From Methanocrinis alkalitolerans (GTDB lineage Archaea; Halobacteriota; Methanosarcinia; Methanotrichales; Methanotrichaceae): 35,578 bases of DNA. The DNA is taken from assembly GCF_029167205.1 (NCBI RefSeq), contig NZ_JARFPL010000026.1, positions 1-35,578 on the forward strand, in the 5' to 3' direction. A program made the position numbers and the translations under genes. The stretch's first letter is position 1, and each line of letters begins with the position of its first letter. A model generated the notes under the pieces. The model searched no databases, was not told where the DNA came from, and saw nothing but the letters and a program-made list of their open reading frames with translations. This document shows, piece by piece, positions 1 to 7,305 of this stretch.

Positions 1-594
1 CCAGAACCTGTACTGTATTGAGTCTCCATCCGGATCCGTCCCGCTGGCGGTCCATAATATCGACGTTCCCGCGTTCTGGGGGCTCGACTTGTCGGCGGTC
101 AGTGAGTTGGCGACCGGCGGCTGGTTTGCGGCTTGAGCCGTTGTTACCGTAAAGTCAGCGATTCTGTAGTCACCCCAGGTATTGGCAGCGACGTTTTCAG
201 GGTCCCCGATCCATACGTTTATCTGGTAGTCGCCGGGCTGGTCTGGGATCCAGTCCCACCAGTTGGTGTTGCTCCAGTCCTGTTTTAGCTGCCATTCTGT
301 GCTCGGCGAAGGGCCCTTCAGCCAGAACTTGTATGAGATTGGGTCGCCGTCAGGATCCGTGGCTGTGGCGGTCCACCTTATGATGCTACCCACATCCTGT
401 GGGCTTGTCATGTTCGGCGTGAGATCCAGGGCGACCGGCGGATCGTTGGCCACCGCCCCGGATATCGCGATGGCACCCAGGATCAGTAGCGTAAGAGCCA
501 ACCGCGATGCGTACCTGTAACAGCCTTTTGAGAAATCGCCGGGGCCGTCTTTTGGCCGGATCCCGGCGTTCTTCTTCAATGAGGGATCTTTCAT
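1..594 (-). CDS. Secreted Ig-like (DPDGD) repeat protein, 3' end outside window
   Basis: Open frame of 198 codons running off the left edge, starting at ATG 594. A charged N-terminus (about 35 residues) is followed by a hydrophobic segment ending in AISGAVAND, a likely signal peptide or anchor. Then come at least one complete and one partial module with the pattern W-T-A-x-A-T-D-P-D-G-D-x-I-x-Y-x-F-W-L-x-G-P-S, a tryptophan-rich centre, and a closing V-W-I-x-D strand. The same module builds the protein at 7926-9581, so the two are paralogues, presumably cell-surface or secreted beta-sandwich proteins. The Asp-rich DPDGD loop suggests calcium binding, which is inference. No enzymatic motif is visible. 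The C-terminus and total length cannot be judged. Confidence 0.8.
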   Translation of the reverse strand, partial: MKDPSLKKNAGIRPKDGPGDFSKGCYRYASRLALTLLILGAIAISGAVANDPPVALDLTPNMTSPQDVGSIIRWTATATDPDGDPISYKFWLKGPSPSTEWQLKQDWSNTNWWDWIPDQPGDYQINVWIGDPENVAANTWGDYRIADFTVTTAQAANQPPVANSLTADKSSPQNAGTSILWTASGTDPDGDSIQYRFW

Positions 595-937
595 CTCGAT
601 TACCACCCTGGTTCGGATCTACAAATTCATTCTCTCTTTGGAATCGGTGACTTTTGATTTTAAGTAGCTATTTTTCACATCAGGGTCCCGTCGGGGCTAG
701 ATGCTGTAACCCTCGTTTCACGTGAACTAGATGTAAGTCGGTTATTGATATACAACTTAACCTGTTAGTATCTACTGATAATAAAGTTTGTCGGATGAAT
801 AAATCGAAATCCGACCAACCTTCACGAACATCATAGAGATAGGGAAAGAATGTGGAGTATTATTTTGCTCTCTTTTGGATCGTGCCACTCTATCCTTTTC
901 TGAATGCTTTCATGGTAATAGATTTTGTCGCTAATCT
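595..937. other. Gene-free stretch between the repeat protein and DUF1328 genes
   Basis: Apart from the promoter element at 655-690 no gene is supported here. The sequence is AT-rich with scattered stops in all frames. Frames crossing its right half (831-1199 minus, 852-1109 plus) have no recognisable composition and overlap the better supported small membrane protein gene. Confidence 0.5.
655..690 (-). promoter_or_regulatory. Promoter and conserved upstream element of the repeat-protein gene
   Basis: Read on the minus strand: GGGACCC (689-683), five bases, TGAAAAATAG (677-668), then a TATA-like CTTAAAAT around 657-664, about 65 nt before the ATG at 594. The same order, GGGACCC then TGAAAAATAG then a TATA, lies upstream of the paralogue at 9581, so this looks like a shared regulator site beside the core promoter. 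Confidence 0.5.
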
Positions 938-1093
938 CTACAGTATCAGCGATATTATCGCGAATATGACGAATATTATAACGAGCCATTTGGCGATATC
1001 CATCGAAAGACCCGCGACTCCACGTGCCCCCAATACCGCCGCTATGAGGGCCAAAAAGAAGAACACTATAGCCAAGCCGATCAAGTCTGCCAT
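938..1093 (-). CDS. DUF1328-type small membrane protein (51 aa)
   Basis: A 51-residue frame from ATG 1093 to TAG 938-940. It begins MADLIGLAIVFF, has a hydrophobic segment (about 5-22), a glycine-rich turn L-G-A-R-G-V-A-G-L (21-29) followed by a short polar MDIAK stretch, and a second hydrophobic segment (36-51). The GxxGVAG turn between two helices is the hallmark of the DUF1328/YtjA family of bacterial and archaeal small inner-membrane proteins, which are usually 50-60 residues. Its function is unknown. A clear Shine-Dalgarno AGGAG lies 9 nt before the start. It sits just downstream of the secreted protein gene ending at 1156 on the same strand, so cotranscription is possible. Confidence 0.8.
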   Translation of the reverse strand: MADLIGLAIVFFFLALIAAVLGARGVAGLSMDIAKWLVIIFVIFAIISLIL

Positions 1094-1155
1094 TTTTATA
1101 AACTCCTAGAAGATGAGTGAAACATATCAAGCATTTGTTCCACTCATCCTCCGAT

Positions 1156-1911
1156 CTATGCTGGCGGCATCGATCCTGATGTTTCCGGGTTAAATACATC
1201 CACGATGACTACGTTGCTCGGTTGGTTGTTAATCACAAAGTAGAGCATGTGTCTTCCAACCTCATCGGCATAGAAGTCCATGGTGTTATACCCTTCCGAG
1301 AACTGATACGTCTTGTACCTCGGAGCGGTTGTGTCGCCCTGAACTACCTCGTAGAATCCTGCATGTCCTTCGATGGGCACATCTGCAACCAGTTGCAGAT
1401 AGTTTCCAACCGGGCTTACCACATATTGCGTCCAATTCGCTTCTCCTCGAACCCAGAGGTCATTGGTCAAGGAGGGGGCGAGGGTCAAATACTGAGAGTA
1501 TGGCAATCCCAGACCTGCGCCGTAGTATACGTTGGAAGGTGTTGCCGTTGTAATATCGAACGTTATAGGATCAGTTACTACTCCGCCAGTCGCGGGGGCA
1601 GGTGTTCCTAATTCTACATAGTACCCTGTTCTTGTATAGTACTCCTGGTAGGGAGAGAAATAAGTCTCAGGAATTCTTTCGGTATAGAATTTATCTTCCG
1701 AGCTGTACCAGGGGAAGGCGGGAACGGGCCGGTCGAGCCACTGCACCATTCCGGATATCCCTGAGTCACTACTCCTGAAACCGATACGGTTGATGTCGGG
1801 GCTGAGCCAATCTCCACTGGACCCCATCCCGCCCGATCCCAGTTGTCCGCATGCCTGGAACGAAAGGCATATTAGTGCTATCGTAGATAGCAAAATTTTG
1901 CTGTATCGCAT
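1156..1911 (-). CDS. Secreted protein of unknown function (251 aa)
   Basis: Starts at ATG 1911, with GGAGATG about 7 nt upstream. MRYSKILLSTIALICLSFQACGQ is a typical signal sequence; the cysteine at position 21 could be a lipid-attachment site but the context is not a good lipobox. The mature part begins with a Gly/Ser-rich stretch (about 24-33), then aromatic-rich sequence (FYTERIPETYF, YQEYYTRTGYY, residues 75-98) and Pro/Thr/Val-rich beta-type sequence to the end. I recognise no family. A surface or envelope protein is the likely role. The upstream region holds a 14-bp perfect palindrome (2007-2020) next to a TATA-like element. Confidence 0.75.
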   Translation of the reverse strand: MRYSKILLSTIALICLSFQACGQLGSGGMGSSGDWLSPDINRIGFRSSDSGISGMVQWLDRPVPAFPWYSSEDKFYTERIPETYFSPYQEYYTRTGYYVELGTPAPATGGVVTDPITFDITTATPSNVYYGAGLGLPYSQYLTLAPSLTNDLWVRGEANWTQYVVSPVGNYLQLVADVPIEGHAGFYEVVQGDTTAPRYKTYQFSEGYNTMDFYADEVGRHMLYFVINNQPSNVVIVDVFNPETSGSMPPA

Positions 1912-2006
1912 TTTTTAACATCTCCGACAATATACTACCTTCGACCTGATTCTTCGAAGGCCATCTATTCATCAATTACTTAATGCGGTTTCATCGAATA
2001 AATAGC

Positions 2007-2020
2007 TTTTGGTACCAAAA
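2007..2020. promoter_or_regulatory. Perfect 14-bp palindrome TTTTGGTACCAAAA, candidate operator
   Basis: TTTTGGTACCAAAA is a perfect dyad. On the minus strand it directly precedes a TATA-like CTATTTATT (about 1996-2004), so it occupies the BRE position for the secreted-protein gene starting at 1911. It also lies about 40 nt upstream of the plus-strand TATA at 2057 and could act on both genes. Confidence 0.4.
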
Positions 2021-2056
2021 TCTCAAAATGCCGCAGTGTTAAAGTACCGTAATGTG

Positions 2057-2064
2057 TATATATC
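2057..2064 (+). promoter_or_regulatory. TATA box for the small DNA-binding protein gene
   Basis: TATATATC centred 26 nt before the ATG at 2087, the distance expected for a leaderless archaeal transcript. No Shine-Dalgarno is present before that ATG, which agrees. Confidence 0.55.
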
Positions 2065-2086
2065 TTAAGCTCAATAATCTAGATTT

Positions 2087-2242
2087 ATGCCCAAGACTAC
2101 ATTGACACTATCAGATTCGATGGCCAAAACCCTGAAGGTTTATACCGTAAAAACCAAAAGCAGCCTGCATGCTCAAAGCCAGGTAGTAGAAGAGGCCTTG
2201 AAAGAGTTCTTCGAGAGGCGTGGTATCAAAATCGAAGGGTGA
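2087..2242 (+). CDS. Small ribbon-helix-helix-like protein (51 aa)
   Basis: ATG 2087 to TGA 2240-2242. The product opens with a beta-strand-like MPKTTLTLSD, continues with two predicted helices (SMAKTLKVYTVKTKS and QVVEEALKEFFERRG) and ends IKIEG. This size and layout fit an Arc/CopG ribbon-helix-helix DNA-binding protein or an antitoxin-like protein. The VVEEALKEFFERRG helix is typical of such families. No toxin gene follows: the next gene is the permease on the opposite strand. The specific role is unknown, and autoregulation would be typical. Expression is probably leaderless from the TATA at 2057. Confidence 0.7.
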   Translation: MPKTTLTLSDSMAKTLKVYTVKTKSSLHAQSQVVEEALKEFFERRGIKIEG

Positions 2243-2296
2243 ATCTTTCTCTTAGGGTGAGCGGCGAAGAGCCGCCATCCGGCAGCTCAGCATCGG

Positions 2297-3421
2297 CTAA
2301 TGGAGCCTGTCTGGAATTAGGTCGCCGAAGTGGTTCTCTGCAACCTCGGATGAATCTACTCCGTCTGGTACAGACGTTTTTATCTCGCGCATGTATACCA
2401 TAGTTCTGTAAGCTGCGAGAATAAACCCGTAGACAGCGGGCCCGACGATCACGCCCATGAACCCTATGGCAAAGATAGGCGCTGTAAATGCCGTGAGGGT
2501 GATCAGGGGGTGGATGGACGCACGGACTGATGCCAGACGTGGAAGAATCAGGTTATTGGGGATTATTACGAGGAAGATCATTCCGAAGGCTATTAGGGCT
2601 ATCCCTTTGGTATAGTCCCCAGTCAGTATGTAATATAGAGCGAACGGCCCAAAGACTGTTTCCGGTCCTAATATGGGGACTAGGGCCGCAACAGCTATTA
2701 TCATGCCAAAAAGTAAAGGATAGGGAATCCCAAACAGTTGGAATCCGATCGCGCCTATGGTACCTATAAGCAGAGCGATTATGAAGAATACCCGGAAAAG
2801 GCTCTCATAGATCAGGTTCAGCTCCTGAAGGAAATGAGCGACGACATCATCTTCAGGAAGCAGCCCCACAAATTCTTTTATTATCCATCTGCCGTCTACC
2901 AGGAAGTAATAGGTGAAAATTATCGCCAGCAAAATTTGAGCAAAGTATATGGGCAAATGTGAGGCGAAGCTGATGACGTGGTCCTGTAAAACTGGTTGCA
3001 CCATTGAAATGAGGGCGGTGGGAATGTCGCCTATCGCCTTCACGTAATCTGCAGCCTGACCTGGTATGTACGTGTCTGCCAAGACATTGATGGCGCTGGA
3101 AAAGTTGGATGACAGTATCTGAAGATAGGCGACGCCACCTAGCCCCAGCAAGTTCGACATCTCCTCAATGAGCGCATCGGCTGCTACAAAGACTACAAAT
3201 AAAAGTAAAAAAAATATTATTAACATTGAAATAATAGCTGATGCCCGATGGTGGTGACCGACATGCTTCGTTAGATACATAAAAACAGGATCCAAAATAA
3301 ATGCCAGAAAAAAGCCCAACAAAATGGCTGGTAAAAAATCTTTTGTGATATATACGGCGAAGATCATTAGAATAATGAGAATAGCTGCAGATACGATGTA
3401 GAATCTTCGACGTTGATCCAT
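2297..3421 (-). CDS. AI-2E family (PerM-type) transporter
   Basis: A 374-residue polytopic membrane protein starting MDQRRRFYIVSAAILIILMIFAVYI at ATG 3421. It has two or three N-terminal helices, a polar central region (about 85-150) and a dense C-terminal block of helices including FVGLLPEDD, the GxxG-rich FGIPYPLLFGMIIAVAALVPILGP and NNLILPRLASVRASIHPL. This topology and the PILGP and HPL motifs are characteristic of the AI-2E/PerM permease family. The substrate is not predictable: family members export AI-2 or act as Na+/H+ antiporters. The charged tail after 340 is typical. A TATA-like TTATATC lies near 3450. Confidence 0.9.
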   Translation of the reverse strand: MDQRRRFYIVSAAILIILMIFAVYITKDFLPAILLGFFLAFILDPVFMYLTKHVGHHHRASAIISMLIIFFLLLFVVFVAADALIEEMSNLLGLGGVAYLQILSSNFSSAINVLADTYIPGQAADYVKAIGDIPTALISMVQPVLQDHVISFASHLPIYFAQILLAIIFTYYFLVDGRWIIKEFVGLLPEDDVVAHFLQELNLIYESLFRVFFIIALLIGTIGAIGFQLFGIPYPLLFGMIIAVAALVPILGPETVFGPFALYYILTGDYTKGIALIAFGMIFLVIIPNNLILPRLASVRASIHPLITLTAFTAPIFAIGFMGVIVGPAVYGFILAAYRTMVYMREIKTSVPDGVDSSEVAENHFGDLIPDRLH

Positions 3422-3582
3422 GCCAGTTATTATCAGTTGATTTCTAGATATAACTTTTGTTAATTTGATTTGAATCCTTCGCAGCTCGCTCCTGGGTGGA
3501 CCGCCGATGTTTGACGGACGACCGATCCCGGCGGGATTCGCCTTCGGTAGAAACCTGCATAGCTACAAAAAAAAGAGGAAAT

Positions 3583-4089
3583 TCAGGCGAAGGGATGCTT
3601 TGCCGTCTCCTTCTTCGCGAGCGCCTCTTTCACCGTCGGCTCGCCTTTCATCGCTCTTTCTATGGCGAGCTTCGTCGCCCTGTAATTGTAGTCGGCGACC
3701 TTCTTTTTGTCTTCGGCGTCCCACTGGATGAAGACCGAGACGATGATGAGGAAGTCCTCGGCCTCATCCTCGGGGATCGTACCCTCCGCCACAGTGTCCA
3801 TCACCGCCTTGGCCACCGCCGCCTGAGCGGGACCATACATCAGAAGCGCCTGGGTGGCGTTCGTGATCGTCACCTTGTTGACCATCAGGGCGGGGGGCTT
3901 TGTTATGAGGTTCGGCTCCAGGACCGCGAGAAGGGGAGTGTGACCCATCCTCGGCGATGCCAGGGCGGCGACGAAGGCCTCCTCGACGGCGGTTCCCTTC
4001 TTTCCTATGACGAGGTCGATGTGGGCGATCTCCGCCCCCTCTCCAGCAAGCGCCTCTCCTATGAGGGCTTTTTCGAAATGATGAGTCAT
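3583..4089 (-). CDS. fae: Formaldehyde-activating enzyme Fae (tetrahydromethanopterin-linked)
   Basis: A 168-residue protein of the usual Fae length. Fae condenses formaldehyde with tetrahydromethanopterin to methylene-H4MPT in the cytoplasm. Family features seen: GEALAGEGAEIAHIDLVIG (11-29) with the catalytic histidine at 23, then HTPLLAVLEPN, NKVTITNATQALLMYGPAQAAVAKAV, EGTIPEDEAEDFLIIVSVFI and YNYRATKLAIERAMKGEPT near the C-terminus. It is a stand-alone Fae, not the Fae-Hps fusion found in some methanogens. GGGGAGAT precedes the ATG. It lies head to head with the dmrX-like gene at 4195, and both act in H4MPT metabolism. It probably serves formaldehyde scavenging rather than growth on C1 compounds. 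Confidence 0.93.
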   Translation of the reverse strand: MTHHFEKALIGEALAGEGAEIAHIDLVIGKKGTAVEEAFVAALASPRMGHTPLLAVLEPNLITKPPALMVNKVTITNATQALLMYGPAQAAVAKAVMDTVAEGTIPEDEAEDFLIIVSVFIQWDAEDKKKVADYNYRATKLAIERAMKGEPTVKEALAKKETAKHPFA

Positions 4090-4157
4090 CTCTCTATCTC
4101 CCCGGGACTGATAAAGGTCTATAGCGGTCAGTCTCCCCTCGTAACTTAGGGACTATG

Positions 4158-4170
4158 TTTTATATATTTT
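4158..4170. promoter_or_regulatory. Shared TATA element between fae and the dmrX-like gene
   Basis: TTTTATATATTTT reads as a TATA box on both strands. Its centre is about 31 nt before the plus-strand ATG at 4195 and about 75 nt before the fae ATG at 4089, which has its own Shine-Dalgarno and therefore a leader. Confidence 0.45.
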
Positions 4171-4194
4171 CTTTAGAGATCGTCTCTCTGGAGG

Positions 4195-4893
4195 ATGAAT
4201 CGATCGATGAAGAACGTCGCATGGGCCGTCACCGGGGCGGGCCACTATCTGGCCGAGAGCGTGGCGGCGATGAGGGAGGTATCCCGGAAGAACAGGGTCT
4301 GCACCTTCGTCTCGCGGGCCGGGGAGGAGGTCACGATGATGTACGGCATCTTCGATCGGCTATCAGAGATCTCGGGGGGAGGGTACCTCGAGGAGATATT
4401 TTTCGAGCGGGAGGAGGGGGCGAGCAGCCCCAAGGCCGGGAGGTTCATGATGAAGAGGTTCGACCTATTGATCATCGCCCCCGCTACCGCCAACACCGTC
4501 GCGAAGATCGTCTGCGGCATAGCCGACACGTTGCCGACGAACGCGGCCGCCCTCGCCAACAAGGCGGGGGTTCCCGTCTACGTCCTCCCCACCGACGTCC
4601 AGGATCGGGCTGAGACAGAGCCTCCCCGCACCATCGACAGGGATCTTTGCAGGCGGTGCGACGTCTGCGAGCCGAAAGAGGCCTGTCCAAAGGGGGCCAT
4701 CGGGGAGCAGATCGACCTGGTGATCTGCGACGGCTGCGGGGTCTGCGCGGACCTCTGCCCCAGCGGCGCCATAAGGAAGGTCGAGATCTCAGTCGTGACG
4801 AGGCTCCTGGACAGGGAGAATATCGAGCGGCTGAGGGCGATCCCGGGGTTCACCGTCCTCGAAGGGGCCGAGGATATAGAGCGGCTCTTCTGA
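4195..4893 (+). CDS. Archaeoflavoprotein with ferredoxin domain (MJ0208/DmrX-like)
   Basis: 232 residues. The N-terminal half (5-140) is an FMN-binding flavoprotein fold: VAWAVTGAGHYLAES (8-22), then LLIIAPATANTVAKIVCGIADTLPTNAA (91-118), the flavin-contacting TAN motif. The C-terminal half carries two [4Fe-4S] motifs, with cysteines at 152/155/158/164 and 178/181/184/188. This is the layout of the MJ0208 archaeoflavoprotein family, which includes DmrX of Methanosarcina mazei, an iron-sulfur flavoprotein that reduces dihydromethanopterin to tetrahydromethanopterin. That role fits the divergent fae neighbour but is inferred. ATG 4207 (MKNVAWAVTGAG) is an alternative start matching the usual family N-terminus, with GGAGG 12 nt upstream. 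Confidence 0.85.
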   Translation: MNRSMKNVAWAVTGAGHYLAESVAAMREVSRKNRVCTFVSRAGEEVTMMYGIFDRLSEISGGGYLEEIFFEREEGASSPKAGRFMMKRFDLLIIAPATANTVAKIVCGIADTLPTNAAALANKAGVPVYVLPTDVQDRAETEPPRTIDRDLCRRCDVCEPKEACPKGAIGEQIDLVICDGCGVCADLCPSGAIRKVEISVVTRLLDRENIERLRAIPGFTVLEGAEDIERLF

Positions 4894-5008
4894 CGGGATA
4901 GATGGCCCGCATTGATGAGAGGTCGATGGGGCCGAGCCGAGCCTGATCTGCAGTGCCGGTCCGAGGTGTAAGGTTTATCATCTAATGGTCAGATATGCCG
5001 GGGCAACG

Positions 5009-5560
5009 ATGGAAGTTTTTGTAGTGAACAACTACGGTCAGTTCAACCACCTGATCCACCGGAGCATAAGGGAGATCGTCCCCGCTAAGATCATCTCCAA
5101 CGAGACGCCGGCAGAGGAGATCGAGGCCGACGGCCTGATCCTCGGCGGAGGCCCCTCCCTCGGCCGGGCCGGAGAATGCAGAGAGTACCTGACGAAGCTA
5201 GACGTCCCGATCCTGGGGATCTGCCTGGGCCTGCAGCTGATGGCCGAGACCTTCGGGGGACGGGTCGAGAAGGGGGCGGTCGGCGGGTACGCCGAGGTGG
5301 ATGTAGAGGTGCTGGAGGAGGACGATATCCTGAAGGGTCTCCCCTCGAAGATCAGGACCTGGGCCTCCCACGCCGACCAGGTCGTCCGCCTTCCGCAGCA
5401 GTTTCGGGTCCTTGCGAGGTCGCAGGTCTGCGAGATCGAGGCGATGCGCCACGAGACGCGCCCCCTCTACGGCGTCCAGTGGCACCCCGAGGTCGTCCAC
5501 ACCGAGGGGGGGACCAGGCTCCTGGAGAACTTCATCGAACTCTGCCGGGAACGGAGATAG
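5009..5560 (+). CDS. guaAa: GMP synthase glutamine amidotransferase subunit
   Basis: Class I glutamine amidotransferase that hydrolyses glutamine and passes ammonia to the ATP-PPase subunit (guaAb at 11573) for XMP to GMP conversion. From ATG 5009 the protein is 183 residues, the normal size for the separate archaeal subunit. Seen: EVFVVNNYGQFNHLIHR at the N-terminus, the nucleophile elbow GICLGLQ with Cys72, and WHPEVVHTE with His159 and Glu161 completing the triad. I chose 5009 over ATG 4985 because family members begin right before the VVNNYGQ strand and a TATA-like GGTTTATCA lies at 4972-4980. The partner subunit is 6 kb away on the same strand, not adjacent. Confidence 0.95.
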   Translation: MEVFVVNNYGQFNHLIHRSIREIVPAKIISNETPAEEIEADGLILGGGPSLGRAGECREYLTKLDVPILGICLGLQLMAETFGGRVEKGAVGGYAEVDVEVLEEDDILKGLPSKIRTWASHADQVVRLPQQFRVLARSQVCEIEAMRHETRPLYGVQWHPEVVHTEGGTRLLENFIELCRERR

Positions 5561-5565
5561 GGCCG

Positions 5566-6225
5566 TTGAACCGACCTATTAAAAACGAGATTCTGGACGA
5601 CCTGGATTCTCAGCTGGTGGGGGCCGAGAGCCTCTCAGCGAGGGCGATGGCTCGCGAGATCCAGCGGATCGGCTTTAAGTGCGAGGGGTGTGGCGACTGC
5701 TGCCGGGGCGAGGAGAACTGCGTCGCCCTATTCCCTTTCGAGATCAGGGCTATCGTCGCCGAGACCGGCGAGGGCTGGCTGGAAGCCGCCGGGCCCCCCG
5801 AAGAGGGGGAGTGGGACTGCGAGGGGAGCTTTCACACCCTGGAGTGGCGGCTCGCAAAAGCTGGCCGGGACTGCAAATACTATTCTGAGGGGCGGTGCCG
5901 GATCTACGGCGCAAGGCCCCTCCTCTGCCAGACCTACCCATTTTATCTGGAGAAGGGGCGCCTCAAATGGTCGGAATGCCGGGGGCTCGGGGGCGAGATC
6001 GGCCACTCGGAGGCCACGAAGCTCGCCGAGCTTCTGAAAAGAAGGCAGATCGTCGAGATCCGGGAGGCGATGGAGCTTGTCCGGAGGTACGAGGACTTCG
6101 AGAGGGGCGAGCCTTCGCCTCGCGGCAGATGCATCGTCCACGATAGCGATGGGTATCACGATATCGACTGGTCTGAGATCCAAGGGGCTTTCGGCCGCCG
6201 CATCAAGCTTTTCAGGGGGTGGTAG
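5566..6225 (+). CDS. YkgJ-type cysteine-cluster protein
   Basis: 219 residues from TTG 5566. The frame continues upstream to 5176 but that part overlaps guaAa; TTG 5566 has GGAGAT 7 nt upstream and starts 5 nt after the guaAa stop, so translational coupling is likely. Conserved cysteines: C-x2-C-x2-CC at 39/42/45/46, Cys52, Cys103, then C-R-I-Y-G-A-R-P-L-L-C-Q-T-Y-P-F (111-126). This is the YkgJ/UPF0153 signature, thought to bind a zinc or Fe-S cluster. Function is unknown in most members. A clasping Cys138 may be an additional ligand. Its link to GMP synthesis, if any, is only positional. Confidence 0.85.
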   Translation: MNRPIKNEILDDLDSQLVGAESLSARAMAREIQRIGFKCEGCGDCCRGEENCVALFPFEIRAIVAETGEGWLEAAGPPEEGEWDCEGSFHTLEWRLAKAGRDCKYYSEGRCRIYGARPLLCQTYPFYLEKGRLKWSECRGLGGEIGHSEATKLAELLKRRQIVEIREAMELVRRYEDFERGEPSPRGRCIVHDSDGYHDIDWSEIQGAFGRRIKLFRGW

Positions 6226-6234
6226 ACCGGCCTT

Positions 6235-6486
6235 TTACCGACCCTCATCTTGGGCCTCGTACTCCAGGGTGCTGATGGCGTGCTTGAAGACGATGATCTT
6301 TTTTCCCTTCCCGACGTCCAGGAGGAGCTCGTAGTTGTTGTGAGATTCGAGCTTGGCTATCAGGGGCCTTCCGTCCATCAGCCTGATCGTCACCTTCTGG
6401 CCGACGGCCTTGGGGATGAACTGCTTCGGCCTGGCCGTCTCCTTCTTCGTCTCTTCTTCTCCCTCTCCTCTCGTATCCATGAACAT
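6235..6486 (-). CDS. Hfq-like Sm-fold RNA-binding protein
   Basis: 83 residues from ATG 6486, with AGGAG 9 nt upstream; GTG 6489, TTG 6495 and ATG 6480 are in-frame alternatives. An acidic, disordered N-terminus (1-18) is followed by one Sm fold: Sm1 strands VTIRLMDGRPLIAKLESHNNYELLLDV (31-57) and Sm2 KKIIVFKHAIST (61-73). KHAIST is the Hfq Sm2 signature (YKHAIST in E. coli), unlike the IRG motif of archaeal LSm proteins. It is expected to form a ring that binds RNA, perhaps small RNAs. It follows thg1 by 12 nt on the same strand, so the PRC-barrel / thg1 / Hfq-like genes probably form one operon. Confidence 0.8.
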   Translation of the reverse strand: MFMDTRGEGEEETKKETARPKQFIPKAVGQKVTIRLMDGRPLIAKLESHNNYELLLDVGKGKKIIVFKHAISTLEYEAQDEGR

Positions 6487-6498
6487 CACAATCAACTC

Positions 6499-7305
6499 CT
6501 AATGACCGCAGATCGTCCCTTCTATGAGGTGCCTTCCCTCTTCCGATCGAAAGAGGGGGGGCTCCCAGTCCTCGACGATCTTTCTCCTCCTACTCCCGAC
6601 CCTCCTTTCGCCCTCACCCTCTCCTCCGATCGGTCCGTCTCTATACCCGCTCTCATCCTCCATCTCCTTTTCCCTCCCCACCATTCCTTCGAGGCCTTCG
6701 CCAAACTCTGCCTCCTCGATACGGCGGATCAGGATTCCACGCTTCTGCCATGCGGGGCTCTTGGCGAGGTTGGTCCCCCGGCAGAAGAGCATCTCGTGGA
6801 TCTCGCCCTCCTTCATCCCCCGGAGGCGGCCCATCGCCTCGCGGGGAGCTAGGCCATCATCGATGAGGGCGTAGAAGCCGGATGAGAAGACGTGGTTTCT
6901 CCAGGCCTCGTCCTGCCTATCCGCGAAGTACCCATTGATCTCGCTGGGGCAGAGGGGTATCGACCTCGCATCCATGGCGACGGCTCTTTCGAGGTTGAGG
7001 GATAGGTGACCGGAGAGGGACCCCGCCACCACCGAGTCGATCTTCTCGAGGCGGCCGCGGAAGGGGGGGACCGGGAAGAGGAGGTTGATCTCATCGGAGA
7101 AGGTGAAGGCGCAAACTGGAGAGAGCCCCGACTTCTCGACGAACGTCCTCGCTGCCCTCGCCATCGCCATCGCGAATCCCAGGTCGTGGGGCTTATCCGC
7201 CTTCTGGAGGATCTTTCCAAAACCCCTCCCGTCGGCCCTCACCACCAGGGGTCCCCGGACCCGCAGGTCGGCGTATACCTCCCGGCCGTCAGCCCTTCTT
7301 CTCAT
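6499..7305 (-). CDS. thg1: tRNA(His) guanylyltransferase (Thg1-like 3'-5' polymerase)
   Basis: 268 residues. Thg1 adds G-1 to the 5' end of tRNA-His or, in archaeal homologues, repairs 5' ends by templated 3'-5' addition. Seen: RADGRGFGK (23-31) with metal-binding Asp25, and the palm motif FTFSDEINLLF (67-77) with Asp71 and Glu72, plus WRNHVFSSGFYALIDDG and RGTNLAKSPAWQKRGI. These match the catalytic carboxylates and fingers of the family. A Gly/Glu/Arg-rich low-complexity segment (about 215-245) precedes the C-terminal VEDWEPPLF and is probably a flexible linker. The start overlaps the end of the PRC-barrel gene by 17 nt, showing tight operon packing. Confidence 0.92.
   Translation of the reverse strand: MRRRADGREVYADLRVRGPLVVRADGRGFGKILQKADKPHDLGFAMAMARAARTFVEKSGLSPVCAFTFSDEINLLFPVPPFRGRLEKIDSVVAGSLSGHLSLNLERAVAMDARSIPLCPSEINGYFADRQDEAWRNHVFSSGFYALIDDGLAPREAMGRLRGMKEGEIHEMLFCRGTNLAKSPAWQKRGILIRRIEEAEFGEGLEGMVGREKEMEDESGYRDGPIGGEGEGERRVGSRRRKIVEDWEPPLFRSEEGRHLIEGTICGH

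Noticed and set aside
831..1199. 122-codon minus-strand frame
   Set aside because: Overlaps the DUF1328 gene in a different frame and lacks family features, while the DUF1328 protein has an RBS and a clear two-helix pattern.
5176..5565. The upstream part of the long frame containing the YkgJ-type gene
   Set aside because: It overlaps guaAa in another frame and its composition is that of a shadow frame; TTG 5566 with a Shine-Dalgarno is a better start.
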